Source: a bacterium
GTDB taxonomy: Bacteria; Zhuqueibacterota; Zhuqueibacteria; Thermofontimicrobiales; Thermofontimicrobiaceae
Direction of reading: 5' to 3'
NCBI GenBank assembly: GCA_025453735.1
Contig: JALOPY010000016.1
Location: 1 to 17,566 of the forward strand
Length of the DNA stretch: 17,566 bases
Numbering within the stretch: the first letter of the stretch is position 1; each line of letters begins with the position of its first letter. The translations under genes and the position numbers were made by a program. The notes beneath the pieces were generated by a model. It did not search any database. It had not been told where the DNA came from and saw nothing but the letters and a program-made list of their open reading frames with translations. Shown here in pieces: positions 7,978-14,707 of the stretch.

Positions 7978-8151
7978 TCATTCGCAGTGGGACGGGGAAA
8001 TATTTTCTGTTTGGATATTTTCCTGTGCCTGTTCTGCTTCTTCAGGCTTAATGGTTGCTGAAACATCTTTCACTTCGTTGATCGAAAATCCAATATTGGC
8101 GCGACGCAGGACGTCGATAATCGTCTCAAAAATGCTCTTGTCGTGGTCCAT
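7978..8151 (-). CDS. Possible small acidic protein of 57 residues, function unknown
   Basis: The frame reads MDHDKSIFETIIDVLRRANI, then a Glu/Gln-rich tail (IKPEEAEQAQENIQTEN). AGGGG lies nine bases upstream of the ATG at 8151, which supports this start over the longer in-frame ATG at 8202 that has no such site. The amphipathic N-terminal helix and acidic tail look protein-like, and the frame overlaps no other gene. No family is recognised and no signal peptide or membrane segment is present. The gene is convergent with the M1 peptidase gene. It could be a chance frame; homologues would decide. Confidence 0.45.
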   Translation of the reverse strand: MDHDKSIFETIIDVLRRANIGFSINEVKDVSATIKPEEAEQAQENIQTENISPSHCE

Positions 8152-8640
8152 GATGTTTATCCCCTGTTGTAAGTTCGTGATGCAATATTCGACTTGATTC
8201 ATAATATAATTTCAGATTTCGTGTTACCATAGCCATTAACAATGATCTGCTTTTCCTTCTTTCTGCTTTAAAAAAAATGCTCTAAAAAAAATGAAAAAAG
8301 AAAAGCAAATTGATTCTCGATGGAAGCCAACTGATCTCAATGCAATTACAGTCATGTGCATGGCGTCAGGCAAATTCCATTTTTGAATTACCATATCGCC
8401 AGAGGTCATAACGATTACGATAACATATCATAAAATAACGGCAATGCTGATTCGTTGCATAATTTTTTTTATCCATGTAAAATTAAATTATCAAAATTTT
8501 TTGTTCAGCGAAACAAATGTTTTGACATTTAGATTTTTTTTTATTATTATGTTTCCAGTTAGTTAAATTCAAATAATAATTAACTGATTCGTTCGTCCAA
8601 AATTCGGATGATTTATGTGGCAAAAACAATTGGAGAAGGG
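8152..8640. other. AT-rich intergenic region with short repeats, no gene seen
   Basis: This spacer separates two divergent genes and should hold both promoters, but I cannot place clear -35/-10 pairs. It carries two copies of TAAAAAAAATG (8269-8279 and 8283-8293, period 14). These lie between the arms of an 8-bp inverted repeat (TGCTTTTC at 8248-8255, GAAAAGCA at 8300-8307). Long A and T runs dominate 8450-8550. Confidence 0.5.
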
Positions 8641-9144
8641 ATGCGAGCAATAACTAAGCTTTGTCTGCTTTTTTCAGCAATACTTCTGATGCTAATGAAC
8701 TGCAAAAAAACACCCCAGCAAAATTTCGAACAATTTAACGAAATATTTTTTGCAAAATACGTTCCAGAATTTCCCGACGCCAGGCTTATGACAAAAAGCG
8801 ATATTCCTGTCAATGAACAAGAATATTTCGATGAAGCAAAGGGCAAGCTTCAATTATTATATGATTTGAATGGGAATGATATTCCGGAATACATCATTTG
8901 CGGATTTTCAGCAAGCATGTTGCAGCAGAATGAAAAGGGTCCGTATTTTTTGACAATCTTTGAGCAGACAGGATCTGGCATTAAGCGACTGTATTTGCAG
9001 AAGCTTTTAGTTGCTCCAGTAACCCTGGATTTTTCAAAAGATCAGACTCGAAAGGGGATCATTGTATCGTTTGCTTTTTACAGCGATTATTCTGCAGAAA
9101 TCTATTTCGAAGGAAATGAGTATCATCTTGAAAAATTATTTTAG
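8641..9144 (+). CDS. Small lipoprotein, function unknown
   Basis: This 167-residue protein opens with a lipoprotein signal, MRAITKLCLLFSAILLMLMN followed by Cys21, with LMNC as lipobox (Asn at -1 is unusual). The mature part contains YDLNGNDIPEYIICG (about residues 79-93). This D-x-N-x-N/D pattern resembles the calcium-binding turn of FG-GAP/VCBS-type beta-propeller repeats, but only one copy is present. The rest has alternating hydrophobic beta-like strands. The ATG at 8641 is preceded by GGAG at 8632-8635 with five bases between, so it is preferred over the upstream in-frame ATG at 8608, which would bury the lipoprotein signal. It stands alone and is convergent with the M28 peptidase gene. 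It probably resides in the periplasm or at the outer membrane; no substrate can be inferred. Confidence 0.82.
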   Translation: MRAITKLCLLFSAILLMLMNCKKTPQQNFEQFNEIFFAKYVPEFPDARLMTKSDIPVNEQEYFDEAKGKLQLLYDLNGNDIPEYIICGFSASMLQQNEKGPYFLTIFEQTGSGIKRLYLQKLLVAPVTLDFSKDQTRKGIIVSFAFYSDYSAEIYFEGNEYHLEKLF

Positions 9145-9192
9145 ATCATGACTTCAGGGCAAGCCTTCATTCGTTAATTTATCATATCGGAA

Positions 9193-9223
9193 TTTCAAAG
9201 TTTGTATCAAAAATACTTTGAAA
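9193..9223 (+). repeat. Inverted repeat downstream of the lipoprotein gene
   Basis: A perfect 9-bp inverted repeat (TTTCAAAGT/ACTTTGAAA, 13-nt loop) lies 48 bases after the lipoprotein stop. Its A/T-rich stem and lack of a following T-run make a terminator only possible. A competing 9-bp pairing uses AAAGTTTGT (9197-9205) and ACAAACTTT (9223-9231). Confidence 0.4.
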
Positions 9224-9229
9224 CAAACT

Positions 9230-9327
9230 TTACAATGAGCAACTGAGTAAACAGAGACTCACGGAGATTTTTGGGGAAGGATTTTTTTGCGCGCATAAAA
9301 CTCAGCTCGCTCCGTTGCTCATTGTAA
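9230..9327. repeat. 98-bp segment bounded by perfect 14-bp inverted repeats
   Basis: TTACAATGAGCAAC (9230-9243) and GTTGCTCATTGTAA (9314-9327) are exact reverse complements. The inside has further pairing options (CTGAGT/ACTCAG and ACGGAG/CTCCGT). The segment is noncoding and could be a small non-autonomous element (MITE-like) or a structured RNA. No flanking target duplication was identified. Confidence 0.45.
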
Positions 9328-9380
9328 GGGAATATCTTCATGAATCGATGCTCTCCGCCTAAAAAGAATGGCGGACAGGC

Positions 9381-9404
9381 AAAAAAACGGCGCATCTTCG
9401 ATGC
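9381..9404 (-). terminator. Rho-independent terminator of the M28 peptidase gene
   Basis: On the minus strand GCATC-GAA-GATGC (9404-9392) is followed by GCCG and seven Ts (9387-9381), 34 bases past the stop at 9438. The short GC-rich stem and T-run fit an intrinsic terminator. The stem sequence belongs to a 14-bp direct repeat (9389-9402 and 9416-9429), so an upstream GATGC can pair with the GCATC arm instead. Confidence 0.5.
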
Positions 9405-9429
9405 TCCAAAAAGATGGCGCATCTTCGAT
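9389..9429. repeat. Two direct copies of a 14-bp sequence, period 27
   Basis: GGCGCATCTTCGAT occurs at 9389-9402 and again at 9416-9429, separated by GCTCCAAAAAGAT. The left copy forms the stem of the terminator of the M28 gene. Confidence 0.6.
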
Positions 9430-9437
9430 TTGCGAAA

Positions 9438-11003
9438 TTATTTTATTTCTACCAATTTTGGTTTTTCTTCCATATTCGCCACCTGCCAGGCGCTGGCAAA
9501 AACGATGCGTGCGATTTGAGCCATTTTTTCTGGATTTATCTTCTCGACAGTATCAGTCGGTTGATGATAATCCGCATGCATCCCGGTGTTAAAAAATAAG
9601 AATGGGATGCTTTTCCTGAAGAACGGCACATGATCGCTGCCTCCCACCCGACTATCATCGTTAAAATCAAGCTTGAGGTTGATTTTTTCGTTTGCCTTCA
9701 TTACGACAGTTTTTAAATCGGGGCTGCGGGTTCCGCCATAAACGCTCACCGCGCTGGTGTCATTCCTGCCAATCATATCCATATTGAGCATTGCCACGGT
9801 TTTCTCGATTGGGAAAAGGGGATCGGTTCCAGCATAATATCGAGCTCCGAACAGTCCCTTTTCTTCACCAGCAAAACACATAAATAAAATAGATCGCAGC
9901 GGACGCTGCTTCATGCTCGTAAAAGCTTTTGCCACAGCCATTACACCAGCAGTGCCTGATGCATTATCGTCAGCGCCGTTATAAATTGTTGTATCATTTC
10001 TTGCTCCAAGGTGATCATAGTGCCCGCCAATCACCACAATTTCATGCTTTAAATTTGGATCAGAACCCTCCAAAAAAGCCACTACGTTCTGCGTCTTGAA
10101 ACTATCGCATTCCAGGGAGGTTGTAATCGATGCTGTTATACCGGACAAATCCATCGAGCGGGATTTCAGGTCATTGTCTATTGCCTGGTGAATTTCCTCC
10201 ATTGTTTTTCCTGAAGCGGAGATCAAATCATCGGCTAACTGTTTTCCGATTCTCACTGCAACAATTTTGTTTTCCTCTTTTTCACCAAGCGTAAGGGGGA
10301 TGGCATCTTCCGGAGCGCTCTTCATCAATGAGGGCCAGGCATTCGGCGGTCTCCGGAAACGAGAGTTGGGATTGGTGACATAAATAAATCCCACCGCGCC
10401 ATGATCGATCGCATTCAGCACTTTATCATTTAGCTTGCTGTGATCGGTTTCTTTGATGCCATTAAAAACGCTCGTGCTGTCTTTTTCCTGGGGTTCGCTC
10501 GTGAACGCGAGCACGATTTTTCCTTTCGCATCAATGGATTCGTAATCATTATATTTGTATTCCGGAGCTGAAATCCCATACCCGGCAAATACCACTGGCG
10601 CTGTGACAGTGCGATTCGCAGCCAGATGGAGCGGAACAAAATCTTCTTTTATCTGATATGTTTTTTCGACTCCATTAATCGTCATGGAAAATTTCTGCTC
10701 TGGAGCAAGCCTGGTTTTCAGCAGGGAAAAATTTTGGTAGTTATCTTTGGCGCTGGAAACGTACTCCAATCCCATTGAGCGAAAATAATTCGCGATGTAT
10801 TTTGCGCATTGATCCAATTCTGGGCTGGGCGTATCTCGTCCCCTCATTTCATCTGACGCGAGATATGCCACATGCGACAGCATTTCTTCAGCAGAAATGG
10901 CATCCATCCCTTTTTGCGGAACTAGAATTTGACTGAATCCGAATTGAATCGAAACGATGAAGATAACAAAAATGATTGAGACAATGCGTTTTATTTTGTT
11001 CAT
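9438..11003 (-). CDS. Exported M28-family zinc aminopeptidase with inserted PA domain
   Basis: This 521-residue protein should be a co-catalytic dizinc exopeptidase acting outside the inner membrane. A signal peptide covers about 1-25 (VSIQFGFSQ region). A protease-associated (PA) domain lies around 105-280 (VFAGYGISAPEYKYNDYESI). The catalytic M28 domain keeps all ligand motifs: H328 in GGHYDHLG, D345/D346 in GADDNASG, E380/E381 in AGEEKGLFG, D409 in NMDMIGR, and H480 in MHADYHQPTDT. Size and domain order match bacterial M28/PA aminopeptidases; specificity cannot be read from sequence. The ATG at 11003 follows GGAG with five bases between. The in-frame GTG at 11009 overlaps that site and is rejected. 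It lies 25 bases after the HAD hydrolase gene and likely shares its transcript, ending at the terminator near 9381-9404. Confidence 0.94.
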   Translation of the reverse strand: MNKIKRIVSIIFVIFIVSIQFGFSQILVPQKGMDAISAEEMLSHVAYLASDEMRGRDTPSPELDQCAKYIANYFRSMGLEYVSSAKDNYQNFSLLKTRLAPEQKFSMTINGVEKTYQIKEDFVPLHLAANRTVTAPVVFAGYGISAPEYKYNDYESIDAKGKIVLAFTSEPQEKDSTSVFNGIKETDHSKLNDKVLNAIDHGAVGFIYVTNPNSRFRRPPNAWPSLMKSAPEDAIPLTLGEKEENKIVAVRIGKQLADDLISASGKTMEEIHQAIDNDLKSRSMDLSGITASITTSLECDSFKTQNVVAFLEGSDPNLKHEIVVIGGHYDHLGARNDTTIYNGADDNASGTAGVMAVAKAFTSMKQRPLRSILFMCFAGEEKGLFGARYYAGTDPLFPIEKTVAMLNMDMIGRNDTSAVSVYGGTRSPDLKTVVMKANEKINLKLDFNDDSRVGGSDHVPFFRKSIPFLFFNTGMHADYHQPTDTVEKINPEKMAQIARIVFASAWQVANMEEKPKLVEIK

Positions 11004-11028
11004 ATCCACTCCAATAAAGATGATCGCG

Positions 11029-11577
11029 TTACCTGAATTTCATTTTCTTTTGAACGACCAGATGCAATTCTAACATACGATTTAATTCAACATCGTGATA
11101 CGGAAAAGCCTCGTTATGAAGCTGCTTGCGATCCGGATTGTACCAGACCGTCCATAAGCCGACTTGTTTGGCAGCAATAATATCGCCTTCATAGCTATCG
11201 CCCACCATGATGGCATTCTCGGGCTCGACCTCAATTTGCTTCAATATTTTGAGATAAAAATTGGGACAAGGCTTGTGTTCATAAACTTCATGTGGAGTGA
11301 AAACTTCATGAAAATACTGAGACAGGTGAACGCGTTCCAGCGCCTTGCGGACAAGTGATCGATCCGAATCCCGGGCATTACTGACGAGGACAATCTGGTA
11401 CTTATTTTTCAGGTTTTCGAGTGCGGCAGCGATCCCTTCAACTGGAGCGACGCTCTCCCAATGAGCCATTGGTCCGGTTTGTTCGGGATATACTTTCATG
11501 ACGGTATTTCCCCAATCGAATAGCAGAGCCTTAATCTCAAACTGAAGGTTTTGAAAATAATCTGAAATATTCACCAT
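11029..11577 (-). CDS. HAD-superfamily hydrolase
   Basis: This 182-residue cytoplasmic protein carries the HAD motifs in order. Motif I is LLFDWGNTV with nucleophile Asp21, motif II is VLVSNARD, motif III is the Lys of EHKPCPNFY, and motif IV is MVGDSYEGDIIAA. It probably transfers or removes phosphate from a small metabolite, with a small cap region after motif I. The residue two positions after Asp21 is Gly instead of the usual general-acid Asp. The same is seen in some DxGN-type HADs, so activity may differ from classical phosphatases. No strong ribosome binding site precedes the ATG. It is the upstream partner of the M28 peptidase gene (25-base gap); a functional link is not obvious. The substrate is unknown. 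Confidence 0.88.
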   Translation of the reverse strand: MVNISDYFQNLQFEIKALLFDWGNTVMKVYPEQTGPMAHWESVAPVEGIAAALENLKNKYQIVLVSNARDSDRSLVRKALERVHLSQYFHEVFTPHEVYEHKPCPNFYLKILKQIEVEPENAIMVGDSYEGDIIAAKQVGLWTVWYNPDRKQLHNEAFPYHDVELNRMLELHLVVQKKMKFR

Positions 11578-11666
11578 ATATTATTTCGAGCATTTGCTTT
11601 AAGGAATTCATCTTCAGGGCTAAATCAAAGCAGCATCCATCGCCATCATTCCTCAAGTTTTGCATT

Positions 11667-11698
11667 CAAAAATTGCTCCTGAAAATCGAATCAGCAAT
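11667..11698 (-). terminator. Weak terminator-like hairpin at the end of dacB
   Basis: On the minus strand ATTGCT (11698-11693) pairs with AGCAAT (11677-11672) around a 15-nt loop, followed by a short T-run. The ascending arm overlaps the stop codon. The 6-bp stem is weak. Confidence 0.3.
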
Positions 11699-13191
11699 CA
11701 TTCAATATTTTTTCGGCTGAATGCCGCCATTAACATGCACATCTGATCTTGAATGTCCATGATGACGTTGACGCGGCATAAGAAATTATTAAACATTGTT
11801 GAAAAAACCAGTGTTTCGCCATCTTTGGTTTTCGCGTAACCGGAGAGACAACGCACATTTGAGATCGTGCCTGTCTTGGCAAATATATGATTTTGCGCGA
11901 CAGTCCCTTTCATGCGATTGCCAATCGTCCCATCGACGCCGGCAATTGGGAGGCTTTGTCGATAAACCTCGCCATAAGGGTGAAAATACATATTCCGCAG
12001 CAAGTTTGCGATCATGGCAGGAGTAATATAGTTATATCTGCAGAGCCCCGATCCATCGGCATAGCTATAAGAATTTGGTTCGAGGCCGAATCGTGTTAGT
12101 GTTTCCTTGACAATTTTTTCTCCCTCTGCAAAACTGCCTTCTTTTCCGAATTTTTTGCCCAGCAGTTTCACCAGACTTTCTGCATAAAGATTTTGAGATT
12201 CCTTCATTAAAATTTTCAGCACTTCTTGGAACGGAGGTGAAATATGAGTGAATAAAGGTTTCTTCTCTGATAATTTTTCCCGACCCGCCACCAGGTCTGC
12301 ATCGATTGGCTCGCCATAAACTTGAATCCCCTGTCGAATCAGCTCCCATTTTAATCCGGCAAGGAAGTATTGAGTTGGGTCATGGATTGATAGATTTTCT
12401 TTCGTTTGAAAACCCGGCTGAATTTTACCCTTAATGCGAACAAGATTCGTTTCCATGCGGCGATCGACTGTAATTTCAGTTTCGTCCGCATTGATTTCCA
12501 AATCTGGCAGGAGCTTTACATATCCCAGATCCGGTATAACTGAAATATTCAAATATTCGCCGGAGCTGTCCGCATTTAAAATCAATTGCGCCTTATTCTC
12601 ATTGAACATCAAACCGCCGATTTGAGCGGAGTAAGCAGAGCTGAGATTATTCATTGACCAGCCATAGCCGATGAATTCATCATCAAAGACATCATCGATG
12701 CCGATGATATTGCCTTTGATAGAATGGATTCCCCTGGCATGGAGCGAATCAGCCCAGGATTGAAAAACAAAGCACCTGGCATTCTCTTCACAAAACCGGT
12801 AACTGAACGTTGGATCGCCGCTGCCAACGATCACAAGGTCGCCAGAAAGGACGCCATCTTCGACCTGCCCGGTTGTATAAATATCAGTTTTATAATGAAA
12901 GTCTGGTCCGAGCTTGAGCAACGCCGCAATCGAAGTCACAATTTTTTCATTCGAAGCCGGCATCATCAATGTGTTGGCGTTGCGCTGGTAGAGAATTTCT
13001 CCCGTCTCCGCTGACTGAACCATGACGCCAACCAGCGCGGTTTGAAGCTCCGGCTCAGCAATTTGAAGGTCGATCTGGCGAGCCAATTGTTCTTCGGGCG
13101 AAATTATCAGGGGTCGTTGATAGGTTCCAGCGCAATTATTGATAATGAGAATAGCTATACTTAAAAAAGACAATTTATAAATTTGGCGCAT
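11698..13191 (-). CDS. dacB: D-alanyl-D-alanine carboxypeptidase/endopeptidase, PBP4 type (S13)
   Basis: This 497-residue low-molecular-mass penicillin-binding protein trims peptidoglycan: it removes terminal D-Ala from stem peptides and can cleave cross-links in the periplasm. The three active-site motifs of the family are present: S80-x-x-K83 (PASNEKIV), S332-Q-N334 (MKESQNLYAES) and K439-T-G (FAKTGTIS). The conserved DGSGLCRYN block lies at 379-387. The long insertion between the first two motifs is typical of S13 enzymes, and the length is close to E. coli DacB. The N-terminus (hydrophobic, then IINNC at 16-20) resembles a lipoprotein signal with a non-standard Asn before Cys20, so it may be lipid-anchored or simply secreted. 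C134 and C140 could form a disulfide. It follows fabH on the same strand after a 100-bp AT-rich gap with its own possible promoter. Confidence 0.94.
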   Translation of the reverse strand: MRQIYKLSFLSIAILIINNCAGTYQRPLIISPEEQLARQIDLQIAEPELQTALVGVMVQSAETGEILYQRNANTLMMPASNEKIVTSIAALLKLGPDFHYKTDIYTTGQVEDGVLSGDLVIVGSGDPTFSYRFCEENARCFVFQSWADSLHARGIHSIKGNIIGIDDVFDDEFIGYGWSMNNLSSAYSAQIGGLMFNENKAQLILNADSSGEYLNISVIPDLGYVKLLPDLEINADETEITVDRRMETNLVRIKGKIQPGFQTKENLSIHDPTQYFLAGLKWELIRQGIQVYGEPIDADLVAGREKLSEKKPLFTHISPPFQEVLKILMKESQNLYAESLVKLLGKKFGKEGSFAEGEKIVKETLTRFGLEPNSYSYADGSGLCRYNYITPAMIANLLRNMYFHPYGEVYRQSLPIAGVDGTIGNRMKGTVAQNHIFAKTGTISNVRCLSGYAKTKDGETLVFSTMFNNFLCRVNVIMDIQDQMCMLMAAFSRKNIE

Positions 13192-13224
13192 TCTTTTTTT
13201 TGTCCAATTTTATTACCATTCACC

Positions 13225-13255
13225 ATTATCAATTAGAAAGCTTTTTAATTGTCAA
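13225..13255 (-). promoter_or_regulatory. Possible promoter for dacB
   Basis: On the minus strand TTGACA (13255-13250) and GATAAT (13230-13225) are separated by 19 bases, about 34 bases upstream of the dacB ATG. Both boxes are good, but the spacing is longer than ideal and the region is low-complexity, so chance matches are likely. Confidence 0.3.
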
Positions 13256-13280
13256 TTGTGAATTGATAATTGATAATTGC
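13226..13280. repeat. Low-complexity AATTG/CAATT repeat tract between fabH and dacB
   Basis: The gap is built from variants of TCAATT and AATTGATAATTG in both orientations, including TTATCAATTAG on one side and GAATTGATAATTGATAATTG on the other, and can fold on itself. It has no coding potential. Confidence 0.5.
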
Positions 13281-13291
13281 TAACGGCTGGA

Positions 13292-14287
13292 TTACCATCG
13301 CAGCAGTATCGATCCCCAGGTAAATCCGGAGCCAAATGCAACCAGCACAATGTAATCGCCTTTGTTGATTTTTCCTTGCATCAATGCTTCGTGCATCGCG
13401 ATGGGAATCGAAGCGGCGGTGGTATTGCCATATTTATGGATATTGCTAAAAACACGATCCAGAGTATAATTAAATCGCTGCGCAACTGCTTCAGTGATTC
13501 GCAAATTTGCCTGGTGCGGGATCACTAATTTCACTTGATCAGGCGAAACATTATTGGCTGTCAAACATTCAGTTATCGCCTCACAAAACCGGATGACCGC
13601 ATTTTTAAATACCTGCCTGCCATTCATGATGGGATAAACCGAGCCATCATCGAGCATTTCCTTCGTCAGGCGTGGAATATGAAGGCTGCCAGGATTCTCC
13701 ATAAAAAGTTCTTTGGCAAACCTGCCATCAGCATGAAGATGGGAAGATAAAACTCCGCGATCAGGATCGTCACTGGGCTCGACAATAACAACACCGGCGC
13801 CATCGCCAAACAACACTCCGACATCTCTTCCTCGAGTGGATAAATCAAGCCCTGTCGAATGAATCTCGGAACCAACAACCATGATCTTCTTATACATGCC
13901 TGTTTTGATAAATTGATCGGCTACCGAAAGCCCATAGATAAACCCGGTGCATTGATTCCTGATGTCCAATGCAGGAATACCCGGTATGCCCAATTTTTCT
14001 TGCAGCAAAACGCCAGAACCAGGGACAAGATAATCCGAGCTTAGCGTCGCGAAGACGATGAAATCGATGTCGCTTGCCTGGAGTTTCGCGTTGCTGAGTG
14101 CCATTTTTGCAGCCTCGTAAGCCAGTCCCGAGGTGCCGACTTCGCTATCAACAAATCGCCGTTCGACAATTCCCGCCCGTTCTCTTATCCACGAATCAGT
14201 GGTATCCATCAGTTTTTCCAGGTCAAAATTCGTGACAACTTTGTCAGGGACGTACATTCCAGTTCCAGTAATCCTCGATCGAAGCAT
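13292..14287 (-). CDS. fabH: 3-oxoacyl-ACP synthase III (KAS III)
   Basis: This 331-residue cytoplasmic enzyme condenses an acyl-CoA (usually acetyl- or branched-chain acyl-CoA) with malonyl-ACP to begin fatty-acid synthesis. The thiolase-fold catalytic triad is complete: C113 in IRNQCTGF, H258 in VIPHQANLRI and N288 in HKYGNTTAASIP. The family C-terminal glycine block (AFGSGFTWGSILL) and an N-terminal RSRITGTGMYVPD also match. The start at 14287 is fixed by GGGAGG upstream with six bases or fewer of spacing; the ATG further upstream at 14338 would add a charged extension not found in the family. It is not next to plsX, fabD or fabG, so it may be a second KAS III or serve a special acyl pathway; the sequence does not show which. 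Confidence 0.93.
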   Translation of the reverse strand: MLRSRITGTGMYVPDKVVTNFDLEKLMDTTDSWIRERAGIVERRFVDSEVGTSGLAYEAAKMALSNAKLQASDIDFIVFATLSSDYLVPGSGVLLQEKLGIPGIPALDIRNQCTGFIYGLSVADQFIKTGMYKKIMVVGSEIHSTGLDLSTRGRDVGVLFGDGAGVVIVEPSDDPDRGVLSSHLHADGRFAKELFMENPGSLHIPRLTKEMLDDGSVYPIMNGRQVFKNAVIRFCEAITECLTANNVSPDQVKLVIPHQANLRITEAVAQRFNYTLDRVFSNIHKYGNTTAASIPIAMHEALMQGKINKGDYIVLVAFGSGFTWGSILLRW

Positions 14288-14707
14288 TATTTCCTCCCGG
14301 TTAATGTTGGAGTTGATTTTGTTTTTACAATATAGCAACTTACAGAAATAAAGTCAAGATGAAATTTTTACTGTTAGCAAAAGATCACTTACAGGTGGAA
14401 AATAAACCTGGTTTCTGCCAGAAACCAGGTTTATACACCAAAGACTGAGGTCTTACTACTGTTATCAGATGTCGTGCTTCAAGTCAAAAAATTATTTGAT
14501 TACGTTCTTAATAATTCACTGCTATTATGATTCTGCAACTTTTGTAATTTTCTATCGTTAAAGCATTAAAATTAAAAACAGCAATCGAACAAGAAATAAT
14601 TAATTTTTTGCCACAGGTTTCCTGTCGATAATGTGTTTAATATGCAAGAATAGCATAAAATTCTTATGTGAAAATTCACCTCAACTGAAAAGTAGGATGA
14701 AACCTTT
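14288..14707. other. Divergent intergenic region between fabH and the ABC gene
   Basis: This 420-bp AT-rich stretch contains the 33-bp palindrome at 14402-14434, a short AAGAC/GTCTT hairpin (14441-14454) and presumably promoters for both flanking genes. No convincing -35/-10 pair or gene was found. AGGATG lies just upstream of the ABC gene ATG at 14708. Confidence 0.5.
14402..14434. repeat. Perfect 15-bp stem palindrome (REP-like)
   Basis: ATAAACCTGGTTTCT (14402-14416), loop GCC, and AGAAACCAGGTTTAT (14420-14434) form an exact inverted repeat. It lies upstream of both flanking divergent genes, so it is not a conventional terminator for either. It looks like a dispersed intergenic palindromic element or a protein-binding palindrome. 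Confidence 0.65.

Noticed and set aside
8269..8293. CRISPR-like direct repeats
   Set aside because: Only two 11-base A-rich copies with a period of 14; no spacer array or cas gene.
7978..9144. Toxin-antitoxin pair formed by the 57-residue protein and the small lipoprotein
   Set aside because: The two genes are divergent and separated by almost 500 bases, and the larger protein has a clear lipoprotein signal.
9207..9422. 71-residue minus-strand frame between the lipoprotein and M28 genes
   Set aside because: It crosses the 14-bp inverted repeats and the M28 terminator, has no ribosome binding site and an odd composition.
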